From contig OX638131.1 in the NCBI GenBank assembly GCA_951804985.1, positions 103,312,464 to 103,376,463 on the forward strand: a stretch of 64,000 nt of DNA. Reading direction: 5' to 3'. Below the pieces are notes generated by a model that was not told the origin of the DNA, ran no database searches, and saw only the letters and a list, made by a program, of their open reading frames with translations. Below, piece by piece: positions 22,974 through 33,862 of the stretch. How positions within the stretch are numbered: position 1 is the first letter of the stretch; each line of letters starts with the position of its first letter. Source of the DNA: Dryomyza anilis. Lineage: Eukaryota; Arthropoda; Insecta; Diptera; Dryomyzidae. Position numbers and translations under genes: made by a program.

Positions 22974-23954
22974 AGGGATGTCATCCCGATATTCCGGGAT
23001 TTGAATCAAATCAGTCCCGAAAACTAATCGCGGGAGCATCGTTAAATCCCGGAATTACAAAAAAAAGCTAGTTGATCAATTTTTGATAGTTTATTCAAAA
23101 GTCTTTCAATGTTTTATACATATTTCGTGAAAAAGTAAATCTAACATTTAATGGACTGTAATATTAAAACGGTAAAGACCTCTTTCTGTATTGTGTACGA
23201 ACGAATGACGCAAAAATGACGTCAACAGTAATGAATTACGTCTCTTTCGATTAATAGGCATTCGTGTCGAAATAGTTGAAATCTGAATTTTCATAAATCT
23301 GAATTTTCTCGACATTTTCAAAAATCTAAACATCGATTTCCTAGTAATTCTAGAAAATTTTTGACAGCTAATTGAAATCTGTCCCGTTCGGAACTTTGAG
23401 TAACAAAAGTGTAAAATATATCAACATTTTTATACCCTACACTAAGAGTGAAAGGGTATATTCAGTTTGGTACGCCGTTTGTAACACCCTGGAAAAAGCA
23501 TCTCCGGTATGGAAATGTATATATATTATTGATCAGCATGACCTCCTGAGTCGATTTAGATATGTTCGTCCGTCTGTCTGTCTGGCCTTCTGTCTGTCTG
23601 TTGAAATCATGATTACAGAAAAGTTGAAGAGCTAGAGCAATGAAACTTTAGATTTAAATTACTTATATATGTAAGCTGTCTAAACAAGAAAATAATCGGT
23701 CTATTGTGACCTGTATGGAAACACTATATCAAATATATACTCTCTGGTTTAACATAAAAAAATATTTACTGAAAGGGTTAAAGATTTAATGTTAGAGGTA
23801 CTAAAAATATTGAAAAACTTTTGAATAACCTATTAAAAATTGATCTACAATCAATTTTGTAATTTCGAAAATTCCGGGATATAACGATGATCCCGGAATA
23901 AGTTTTTCGGGACTGATATGACTCAAATCACGGGATCCCAGGTTTCACATCCCT
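22974..23954. mobile_element. Long-TIR element (AGGGATGT ends) with a nested insertion
   Basis: The left arm (22974-23060: AGGGATGTCATCCCG..., CAAATCAGTCCCGAAAA, CATCGTTAAATCCCGGAAT) is mirrored by the right arm (23870-23954) in reverse complement with scattered changes. Ends of the AGGGATG kind suggest hAT, but no exact 8-bp duplication was found. Inside lies a second element from about 23425 to 23755 with the hairpin-type start ATACCCTACACTAAGAGTG and CCGTCTGTCTGTCTGG motifs. Confidence 0.6.
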
Positions 23955-24240
23955 GCAAGTTCTGAATTTTATGGATAAAGTTTTTCTTCTTTTTCTGCAA
24001 TCGTTGTTTAACGAGAGACGGGCGGACATACAAATATATTTTTATACATGCCACGCCTCATTTTGGCTGTTATAAACGGATAGCCAAAGTAAATTGCATT
24101 CACTATCATTAAAAAATGTGTATGTATTTGCTAAAAACGTGACTTTCGAAGTTACACTCTACGCAAAAACTTAATATTTTTCAAAAAAAAAATAAAATGT
24201 TAAGCATTTTTGTTTGCATATATCATTTAAAAACCAGCGT

Positions 24241-25795
24241 CCCGACAAAATTCATAAAAATTGAATTTGAAAAAATGGAATTTTTAGAAAATTATTCAAC
24301 TTTTAATGCAAAATTAAATTTCTACTGAAAAGTTAAATTTTTTAGTGAAAATTTTAATTTTTTTCTTGAATTTTTAGACATACATTTTAACATTTTTAGT
24401 GAAAAACTGAATTTTTAGTGAAAATTTGAATTTTTAGTGAAAATTTGAATTTTTAGTGAAAATTTGAATTTTTAATGAAAAATTGAATTTTTAGTGAAAA
24501 ATTTAATTTTTTGTGAAAAATTGAATTTTTAGTGAAAAATTGAATTTTTAGTGAAAAATTGAATTAGTGAAAAATTGAATTTTTAGTGAAAAATTGAATT
24601 GTTAGTGAAAAATTGAATTTTTAGTGAAAAATTGAATTTTAGTGAAAAAATTATTTTTTTGTGAAAAATTGAATTTTTAGTGAAAAATTGAATTTTTAGT
24701 GAAAAATTGAATTTTTAGTGAAAAATTGAATTGTTAGTGAAAAATTGAATTTTTAGTGAAAAATTTATTTTTTTGTGAAAAATTGAATTTTTAGTGAAAA
24801 ATTGAATTTTTAGTGAAAATTTGAATTTTTAGTAAAAATTTGAATTTTTAGTGAAAATTTGAATTTTTTAGTGAAAAATTGAATTTTTAGTGAAAATTTG
24901 AATTTTTTAGTGAAAAATTGAATTTTTAGTGAAAAATTGAATTTTTAGTGAAAATTTGAATTTTTAGTGAAAATTTGAATTTTTAGTGAAAATTTGAATT
25001 TTAAGTGAAAAATTGAATTTTTAGTGAAAAATTGAATTTTTAGTAAAAATTGAATTTTTAGTGAAAAATTGAATTTTTAGTGAAAAATTGAATTTTTAGT
25101 GAAAAATTGAATTTTTAGTGAAAAATTGAATTTTTAGTGAAAAATTGAATTTTTAGTGAAAAATTGAATTTTTAGTGAAAAATTGAATTTTTAGTGAAAA
25201 ATTGAATTTTTAGTGAAAAATTGAATTTTTAGTGAAAAATTGAATTTTTAGTGAAAATTTGAATTTTTAGTGAAAATTTGAATTTTTAGTGAAAAATTGA
25301 ATTTTTAGTGAAAAATTGAATTTTTAGTGAAAAATTGAATTTTTAGTGAAAAATTGAATTTTTAGTGAAAAATTGAATTTTTAATGAAAAATTGAATTTT
25401 TAGTGAAAAATTGAATTTATAGTGAAAAATTGAATTTTTAGTGAAAAATTGAATTTTTAGTGAAAATTTGAATTTTTAGTGAAAAATTGAATTTTTAGTG
25501 AAAAATTGAATTTTTAATGAAAAATTGAATTTTTAGTGAAAAATTGAATTTTTAGTGAAAAATTGAATTTTTAATGAAAAATTGAATTTTTAGTGAAAAA
25601 TTGAATTTTTAGTGAAAAATTGAATTTTTAATGAAAAATTGAATTTTTAGTGAAAAATTGAATTTTTAGTGAAAAATTGAATTTTAAGGGAAAATTGAAT
25701 TTTTAGTGAAAAATTGAAGTTTAAGTGAAAAATGGAATTTTTAGTGAAAATTTGAATTTTTAGTGAAAAATTAAATTTTTGTAAAAATTGAATTT
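24241..25795 (+). repeat. 19-bp satellite array, block A
   Basis: About 80 tandem units of GAATTTTTAGTGAAAAATT (19 bp), with frequent single-base variants (TGAAAATTT, TTTAATGAAAA, TTTTTTGTGAAAA). The first 150 bases are degenerate and the centre (about 25040-25400) is nearly perfect, the usual gradient of a satellite kept even by unequal exchange. The reverse complement of the same unit builds the array at 51515-53110. Confidence 0.95.
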
Positions 25796-26322
25796 TTAGA
25801 ACAACTTTATTCTAATTAGAAGTGCATACAAATTAAACATGAAAATCTTAATGCCGATAAAATGGTCAACTAAATAAATTATAGAACTTCGCATTTTTGT
25901 GGGTGAGGTAACTAGTTGTTGGGTGGGTGAAATGGTTCGGCAGGGGTATTTTATTTACGTACGATGTAATAAAACACACTGACATGCTAAATTTAAATGT
26001 AATAAGAAATAAGAAATAAAACAAAAACTGTTGAAATGTATAAAGTTAAAAAAGAATGAAAAAAATATCGACGAAAAAGATGGCGTTTGGGAAATGTACA
26101 AAAAATGCGTAGTATAAAAACAAAAACAGGGTGGAAATCTCATGCAATGACCGAAAAAAGCTTCCGCAACAATGAAAAACAAAAGCACAAAATATATTCA
26201 ACAAAAAAAACGTAGATAGTAGGCGTAACTGTGTCAGTGTCAATGACCGTTAAAATACGAAAAATGTTGTGAGGAAAATTAAACTACTCAACAAAAAAAG
26301 AGAATTATTTTTTTATTTTATC
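25796..26322. other. No gene recognised
   Basis: AT-rich sequence following the satellite. ACTACTCAACAAAA near 26283 is the reverse complement of a motif next to related repeats at 40370 and 42920, so the dispersed family below probably extends into this area. Confidence 0.4.
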
Positions 26323-27014
26323 ACATACATAATTTCTATATAATTCGCGAATGCTAATTTTTAATGCATACTCAGTATTTTATATATTGTGGAGAAACAT
26401 AAACTATTGTCTATGACGTGACAAAAATTTCAGGCATTTTTCAGGAATATTTGGGAAGCATATCGTCACCTGAGAATGTATTTGGCTCAAACGCCATTTT
26501 TGGGTGAATGGAGTTAGGAATTGTCTAATGTTTCTAATTCTGTTATCAGTTTTTCGATATCTCGTTGTAAATCTGAGATATTCAGCATCGACTTCGCAAA
26601 TTTGCTCCTATTTCAATATGAAATCTTCTTTTTCGTTTTTCTCAAAATCGACTCAATGACGTTTGAGCAAAATAAATTCTCAGGTGATGATATGGCAGAT
26701 TATCAAATATTATGGAATTTTAAAGGCAAATTCCACGCATAATTTGGGAAAGGACGGAAAACGAACAGCTTTTGATATAAACTCTGCCTTTGTCTGCTTA
26801 AAATCTCTCGAACATATATTTCTAAATGGCAGTAAACATGCCAAATATATTATATATTAAAATTTGTTTTATCAATTACAAGAAAACAAATCAAAGTTTT
26901 TGAAAATTTGACTCAATTCTAAAAAGAAAATCTTGCTATTTTTCTAGAAACTTTACTGAGTATGCAGTCACAATCAGTGTCTGCGAATTATATTGAAATT
27001 ATGTAGAAAGTATG
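26323..27014. mobile_element. Inverted-repeat element (ACATAATTTC..GCATACTCAGT ends)
   Basis: The left side (26327-26375) carries ACATAATTTCTATATAATTC and, further in, TGCATACTCAGTA. The right side (26955-27004) carries the same blocks in reverse complement (ACTGAGTATGCAGTC, then GAATTATATTGAAATTATGT). The same ends occur around 38951-40294 and in part at 31583-31632. The interior is non-coding and shows similarity to parts of the foldback at 60649-61126. Confidence 0.65.
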
Positions 27015-27743
27015 CCAAAATCTTGTCGAACAGTTTATTAAATGGTGGTGGTGACTACTTGGTGGCGGAAACGGAAACTTACGCATGTCGTTGTTATTTA
27101 GCGAATATTGGGGGGACATTTTGTGAAAAAGCACAAGAAAAATGCGTACGTGCTACGTGAAGTATAAAAATAATCGTCGAAAATGTTACAAGAGGTCAAT
27201 AACACCGCACATACAAAAGTTTGAAAAATATGTTGCTTGTAATTTAAGGAAAATTCCCAATTTCTTGGTAGAGCTTTGGACTGCCTGCAGTTATTGTAGT
27301 AATTTTCTTTTTTTTCGTATAAAAAAGACGCACCCTTATGCAAAATGCATAATTTCGTCATTTAGTAGGTGTGTAAATGGCTACTGACAGATGTCATGGT
27401 GACACTGAATCATGGTGGTGTCTTAAAAATGAATGCGATAAGGTAACTATTAATCGGACAAAAACTACTTTGCACTTTATTGTATCACACCCATTTAAAG
27501 TAGTTTTTTGTAATTATGATATTAATTACGTAGTTATTGCAATAATAATTTTATGTATTCAGACATATTTAATATTTGTGAAATATTTTTTAATATTTCT
27601 GCATTCAATTTTATGAAGGAATTTAGTTTAGTCAGCAATTTAGTCAAATTCGCACACACCCTAAATTGCTAATTTGAAATATTTTTATTTGTTTGTAAAA
27701 GCCGAATTTCAAAAATATTTAGATAAATAATATTATGATCAGG
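27015..27743. other. No gene recognised
   Basis: AT-rich sequence with a few GC-richer words. The open frames on both strands have low-complexity composition and no family resemblance. Confidence 0.4.
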
Positions 27744-28790
27744 AACTTAAACCCTATAAAATATTGGTTTCGGTTCTGGTTCCAAGATTTTCGAAATAGC
27801 GATTCCGATTCCAATAAAAAAAAAATTAAAAAATTCCAATTCCATTTTTCCAAAATTTTTCAATAACGGTTCCGATTCCGGTTCTTTGTGGTTCCTGAAA
27901 GAGACCAAAAATTGCAGTTCCAGTTCCGATTCCAGTTCCAACCAAAAAAATGATTTTAACGAGTTGGGAAAGTTAGGTCACATGGGTAAGTTCGGTCACA
28001 TGGGGCGGATTTTTATAGTCGGTCGGGCCCGACTATGGAATACCCTACACCTTTGGTGGGAATGCTTACCCTCAGAAAATTATTCATATATCAGAAATTT
28101 ACGTCTTATATCCCCATAAATTAAAAATTTATATAAAGTATAAAAAACTTAAAAAAAAAATTGAAAAATATAATTGGGCGGACCACGCCTATATTTAAAA
28201 TTTTGAAAGGCTAATATTTCATAGATTTGATTTTAATAATTTACGGATCAATTTTCGACTATGAAAACCCGGTAAATAATGAAAAAAAAATGTGGGCGGA
28301 TCACGCCCATTTTTGGACCACATATTTTTAGGTGAATTCCAACAATACGTTTTAAGTTTTATAACTATACCTTGAATACTTTTCGAGTTATTAGTTCCGA
28401 AAGAGTTATATAAAAGTGACTTGTATGGGAGGTGGGCGTGTCCGTTGACCGATTTGGCTCATTTTCAAACTCAGTTCCTACTTTTGGCTAAAATATATTG
28501 AGACGAAATTTCATCGCATTATGATCAGTATTTCTCAAGTTATTCTGTATTCGGACAGCAAGACAGCAAGACAGCAAGACGGACAGACAGACGGACATGG
28601 CTAAACGGACTCGGGTAGTGATGCTGATCAAGAATATATATACTTTTCCATACCGGACACGCCTCCTAAGGGGCGTTACAATATATGCACAAAGTTAATA
28701 TACCCTGTACCTCATAGGTGTAGGGTATAAAAATTGAAACGATGTCGGTTCCGATTCTGATTCTTTGCGGTCCCTGATTTTGATATTTCT
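27744..28790. mobile_element. GGTTCCGATTCC-type repeat split by a hairpin-ended element
   Basis: The outer repeat (27744-27955 and 28734-28790) is built of GGTTCCGATTCCGGTTC words and is the reverse complement of 1683-1875. Between its halves, 28009-28733 is a second element that starts TTTTTATAGTCGGTCGGGCC, soon followed by ATACCCTACACC. It holds a GACA-rich stretch near 28575 and the block CAAGAATATATATACTTTTC, and ends GGTGTAGGGTATAAAAA. Related elements lie at 55985-56585, 17640-18230, 23425-23755 and 63500-63970. Confidence 0.7.
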
Positions 28791-29259
28791 TAAAATAAAT
28801 AAAATTTAAATATTTTATAATTTCGAATTTTAAAAATTCAAAAATCATCTATGCTTTGCCTTCTTTTAATTTTCTAATTATATTGGTTTTAAAAATTTTA
28901 AGATAAATAATATTTTAATAAAATAAAGACTAATAAAATTATGAAATTATATATTATCGAAAATGTTGGAAAATTTTAATGACATTATTATGCTTATACT
29001 ATGGAGTTCATTTAGATATTTTTAAATATATTTAAATAAACAACAATTTAAACAAAAATTTTCATTTTCTAAATTATTGAATTCAAATATTTTAAAGAGT
29101 ACAACTAAAATATGTTTAATAAAAATTAAAATAAATTATCTAAAATATTTTTAAAATTTAATATTTAAATTTTTTAAATTCTAAAATTTTAAAAAATTAA
29201 GAAAAGCTTTTCTGCATCTCCTTAAGTTTTTATTATGAATGGAGTTCATATAGTAATTG
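28791..29259. other. AT-rich DNA
   Basis: Very AT-rich; no gene or structured repeat seen. Confidence 0.5.
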
Positions 29260-29650
29260 TCTATGTTGTAAAGTTGAAAAATCGTTTCACCCACCCTCAC
29301 AGACAGCGACACCCAATCGACACCGTATACCGTATTTCATATATTCTTAGGTGGCTGCGCAGTCGAATCTTTGCCAACTCTACGAATATTAAAGAAACAA
29401 CAACATAGACTGCAGCCCATAGCATCTACAACAAGAAAAGTTCATTGAACTTACAAACTCATCGTGGTCTCACTTTCGATTTTGTTTGTTTTCTGCTTCT
29501 TGTGTCGTTGGTCGTTCGCATTCGGTTTCGGCTTTTTGGTGAGAGACAACGTAAAATATAAATAAAAAAAAGCTTTAATTATGATTTTTGTGTTGTCAAT
29601 CTACGGGACGCGATTGTAGATGAAAGAAGAGGCAACATTGTATGTAACCT
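29260..29650. promoter_or_regulatory. GC-richer island, possible noncoding exon or control region
   Basis: This stretch is clearly less AT-rich than its surroundings and not repetitive. On the minus strand it contains words typical of fly leaders (GAACGACCAACGACACAAG, then AAGTGAGAC, a weak donor-like site). No open frame of note is present. The assignment rests on composition only. Confidence 0.25.
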
Positions 29651-30349
29651 GTCAACAGATAAGCAACACTTGTAATGGACTGCAGTAAAATTTAATTTTC
29701 AATTAAAAATTATATTTTTATGACCCTTTTTTTTATAAATGCTTAATTTAGAGTTATTCAAATTTAAGCATTTAATGTGCAAGAAATATTTTGTAATTTC
29801 TCATTTAATTAATTAAAAAATATTTTTGATATTAGTTTAAAATCTTTTACGCTTAAACCTTAAACACAATGAGACCATTTATATATATTTTTTAAATATT
29901 GTACATTGAATCGATTCGATTTTTTAAAATATCTCGTACCGATAAAAAAAATACTTGGTAGACAATCGATATCGCTACGAGAACTCGAGTGGAAATTTCA
30001 TTAAGTATATTCTGATCATTATCTGATCAGACTTACCTGATTTTAAATAAGGTAATGGTCAGCTTTCCACATCAGTGCCTTATTCAAAACGTGACGCTAT
30101 TCAACGAACATTCATCGACGCTATTCAATATTCCTGATTTTAAATTTATACTAACCTTATATCTTATATACGATGTATATTTGAAAGTAATTTTATCATA
30201 TTTGAGTCCTTTCAAACAAAAAATAGTTTTTTGAATACACAAAGTTGCCTCAATAACTTTTGTAATGACAAAATGTCAAAGTTTTTAGTCTACATAATAA
30301 ATTTCAAATTTTTAAAAATTAATTTGAATTAGTGAATCGGATGGATCAG
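29651..30349. other. No gene recognised
   Basis: AT-rich sequence without recognisable repeats or frames. Confidence 0.4.
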
Positions 30350-30906
30350 GTTGCCTTAATAATAATAATGATAATAGTTTGGCGCTACAGTCCTATAAGA
30401 ACTTAGTCCGAGCTCTCTCATCATTTTGAGCTGTGCGTGTTATATTTTTTTACTCAAAGTGTTGGAACCTACATTGTAAGGCCGAATCCGAACAGCGGGT
30501 GAGAGCTTTTCATTTCATATTTTACTCTCGTACACCCAGAAAAAAATACTATATAAATAATAGTTTTTTACTATTAAAAACAGTCAATAGGATAAATTAT
30601 TGTTTTAATCGGAAAATACCATTATATACTAGAAAATACCATGACATTGCCATTGAGTTTATATGAAAAGATTTATTTTTTGTGTACTATTAAATCAATA
30701 ATTGTCCTATTGACCAATTTTAATGGGATTTGAGTAAATTTGTTTCTGGGTGTAGGTTTGCCATTTACTGCAGAGAGATAGCGCGGTATAGAAAAATGTT
30801 TCTATGAAAAAATGTTGTTAGCCCCAGTCCAGGCTTGAACCTGGACTTTCGGCTCGCAGTCCAACGCACTAAACTGGAGCTACCGACGCTACAAAATGTT
30901 GCCTTA
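30350..30906 (-). mobile_element. SINE copy 3, split by a MITE
   Basis: The 9-bp direct repeat GTTGCCTTA flanks the copy (30350-30358 and 30898-30906). The minus-strand SINE runs from its head near 30897 to an ATT-rich tail at 30359. Its head has lost part of the A-box region. A 220-bp element is inserted at 30533-30752. Confidence 0.8.
30533..30752. mobile_element. 220-bp MITE with TA target duplication
   Basis: The ends are CACCCAGAAAAAAAT and, reverse-complemented, CACCCAGAAACAAAT. TA flanks both sides (30531-30532 and 30753-30754), where uninterrupted SINE copies read CTCGTAGGTTTGCC with one TA. The interior has inverted AGGATAATT/AATTGTCCT-like words. TA duplication suits Tc1/mariner-type mobilisation, though the end sequence itself is not diagnostic. 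Confidence 0.85.
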
Positions 30907-31340
30907 CGTGGATTTAAAATTAGTAAAACCCTACTCGATTCTGATCAGAATCATGGTTTGTAGCCTTTGGAATGATGCGAATTAAGGATAACATTAACCA
31001 ATTTCCACACGGGCAAGTATCCGATCACGTGTGAGACTATTTAAATGTAATCTTAAAACGTCGAAACTATATTACTTATGGGCTCAAATATAGGCTCCAA
31101 AAACAATAGCGCTTCCGATCCATTAATTCTATCTAGAAAGATATATTTTAGTCGTTAAAGTTATTAAATTTTCATTATCGATAACCAATTTTGAAATAAC
31201 CCAGCAAAACAAAGGTTGCCGAAGCGATATCTTTTTGTAAGCCCAAATTTTATCGTATTCCTTAATCTATAATTATATAAAATTAATCGATAAAGCTTTA
31301 AATTTCAGTAAATTTATTTAATCAAAAAATTTACTACCTC
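30907..31340. other. No gene recognised
   Basis: Moderately AT-rich sequence. A TATCGATA word occurs near 31186 with no gene nearby, probably by chance. Confidence 0.4.
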
Positions 31341-31632
31341 TTTCTGCATTTCGAAACGAATGACTATTCGATAAAAGTGATGTAATTTTAAACAGTTTTC
31401 AATGTTTTAAAAATCAAGTAACTTTCTGTATTTCGAAACGAATGATAAAAGTGACGTAATTTTAAACAGTTTTCAATGTTTTAAAAATCAAGTAACATGA
31501 AACCCAAATTCGAGTGACGAAATGTTGACGAACAATATTCGTTTAGTCGTTCGTTTTGAAAAACTTTTTCCTATTGTCATCCCATACATAATTTGGATTT
31601 AATTCGCGATCATATTTTTGACTACTTACATT
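31341..31632. repeat. 82-bp tandem duplication plus repeat fragment
   Basis: The block starting TTTCTGCATTTCGAAACGAA (31341) is repeated 82 bp later, ending AAAATCAAGTAAC both times. Positions 31583-31632 (CATACATAATTTGGATTTAA ... TTTTTGACTACTTAC) match one end of the 26323 family. Confidence 0.6.
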
Positions 31633-31640
31633 GAAATGGA

Positions 31641-31882
31641 GTAGCGTTGGTGGGTCGACTGGTTAATGTGTTGCACCACGAGCCGAAAGGTCCCAGGTTC
31701 GATCTCAGCGGCTGTCAACGTCACGAAATATAAATTGTGTCGCAACCTCTCGGCAGTCGATGGCAAACCTACGAGAGTAAAACATTGGCTATGAAAAGCT
31801 CTCACCCCGCCATTCGGAATATGTATTCAACTGTAGATCCAACCAACGTTGAGTACAAATAAAACTGGCTGTAGGTGTTGCC
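31641..31882 (+). mobile_element. SINE copy 4 (divergent, plus strand)
   Basis: The tRNA-like head is here in + orientation: GGTCGACTGGTTAATGTG in the A-box position and GGTTCGATCTC as B box, followed by the family body (GGCAAACCTACGAGAGTAAA, ATGAAAAGCTCTCACC). It is older than the other copies, with many changes and no clear tail or target duplication. Confidence 0.75.
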
Positions 31883-32484
31883 ATATATTTTTTTTTTGAA
31901 AAACCTGTCATTTTCAGAATAAAAAAAAAATTGTTTGGGAGAAAAAACTTGACCTAAAAAAAGACTATGTTTTTATGTTTTTTTTTTAACATTACAGATC
32001 TAATGATTTATGATTTTATAGAGCATATTCGAAGCTAACTATCTAAATTACTAACTTATTTTATATCGGTTCTAAGTTTTAAAATATGCCCTATAAACGC
32101 AGAATCCATTAACATTAAAAAAAAGTGCACGTGACAAGGGACATAATCTAATAATGTCCACTCCGAAGCGGTGATAATGCCAAATTCTATTTTACTATAT
32201 ATTATGCCATATTGAATTATGTCACTTTTTGTAGTAACATTTTGTATTATGACCGTGTCGGTGGGAGAAATTATTACAAATTATTTTGTTACAACAATTT
32301 GTATTTATAGCGACTTTTAAAATAAATTGGTTATTAACAAATTTCCTCAATTGATTTTACGAAATTAAAATTATTTTTTTGTTTAATTTTAACGAAATTA
32401 ATATTATGAAGTCCTTCTTGTGTGCATCGACAAGTGCATCGTTAAAAATTTTAATGCCACAAAAATAAATAAATATTGTAGATT
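31883..32484. other. No gene recognised
   Basis: AT-rich DNA with homopolymer runs; no supported feature. Confidence 0.4.
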
Positions 32485-32796
32485 TAATAATAATAATAGT
32501 TTGGCACTACAGTCCTATAATAACTTCGGCCGAGCTCTTTCACCATTTTGAGCTGTGCGTGTTATATTTGTACTCAAAGTGGTGGGACCTACAGTTTATT
32601 GCCGAATCCGAACGGCGGGTGAGAGCTTTTCATAGGCAATGGTTTTACTCTCGTAGGTTTGCCATTTACTGACGAGAGGTAGCGCGGTATAGAAAAATGT
32701 TTCTATGAAAAGATGTTGTAAGCCCCAGTCCAGGCTTGAACCGGGGACCTTTCGGCTCGCAGTCCAACGCACTAACCACTGAGCTACCGCGACTAC
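32485..32796 (-). mobile_element. SINE copy 5 (full length)
   Basis: An almost intact copy with a complete head (A box TAGCTCAGTGGTTAG, B box GGTTCAAGCCT), body and (ATT)n tail at 32485-32497. A minus-strand open frame across it is a by-product of the SINE and not a gene. Confidence 0.85.
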
Positions 32797-33191
32797 ACAA
32801 ATCAAAAAACAACAACAACAAAAATTACAAAATTTTGTCAAAAAGTAACATTACTACTTCGTTGATTTTAATTACAAAGTGTGGCTCAGTGTAATAGAAA
32901 AACTGAGTATCTGATACAAAATCAGCGCCAGCGAATTATCTAATTTTACTGCTGCTACAGGAATCGATAAAGTAATGGTAAAACTTCGTAAGTTTCATCG
33001 CTTTTTTGTTCAAAAATCATTATTTTGTGTATTTGATTCATTAAAAAATAGCAATGTTAAAATCATAAAAACTTAAAAGACTGGATAATATAAAAAAAAC
33101 TTGATTTTTGTATGGAAAAACTGGAAACCTTTCTACCTTCTCAAAAAACTGGCAAGAAAAGGTTTATCTGCCCATCTGGCAACACTGCCTA

Positions 33192-33250
33192 GAGCTGAAA
33201 TTGTGAGAGAGCTCGCCCTATATTTTTCAAAGCTGTAGCGCCAAACTATT
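33192..33250 (+). mobile_element. SINE copy 6, 3' fragment
   Basis: The last 60 bases of the family body (GTGAGAGAGCTCG ... GCTGTAGCGCCAAACTATT) in + orientation, without a head. Confidence 0.7.
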
Positions 33251-33560
33251 AAATTGATGTGGAAGTTTTGGCCCCTTTGTCAAATAGTTTTACTTTTTTT
33301 TAACCCAAATTTTGCTTTAAATTTCAGATAAATAAATAAAAATATTTCAATACATTTTCAAGATATTCGGACTCGATTAAAATATTTTATGTATGGGAAG
33401 TCCATAGGAAAAAATGGTTGCCGTTTTTTAGACAAGAGTTATCATTAATTTATCGAATTTAAAATGATCGTCAAATGATTTGAAGCTAATTTTCATAGTT
33501 TGATCGAAATTTATTCAAATTTTTTTTATATTCGAATTTTCTATTTCTTGTTCCAGAATT

Positions 33561-33862
33561 ATAATAATATAATAGTTTGACACTACAGTCCTATAAGAAC
33601 TTAGGCCGAGCTCTCTCACCATTTTGAGCTGTGCGTGTTATATTTTACTCAAAGTGGTGGGACCTACAGTTTATTGACGAATCCGAACGGCGGGTGAGAG
33701 CTTTTCATAGGCAATGTTATACTCTTGTAGGTTTGCCATTTACTGCCGAGAGGTAGCTCGGTATAGAAAAATGTTTCTATGAAAAGATGTTGTTAGCCCC
33801 AGCCCAGGCTTGAACCGGAGACCTTTCGGCTCGCAGTCCAATGCACTAACCACTGAGCTACT
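33561..33862 (-). mobile_element. SINE copy 7
   Basis: A full body and tail with a tRNA head that breaks off after GAGCTACTG, so the first bases of the SINE are missing or changed. B box and A box are both recognisable on the minus strand. Confidence 0.8.

Noticed and set aside
24241..25795. CRISPR-like array
   Set aside because: Units are contiguous with no unique spacers; this is a eukaryotic satellite.
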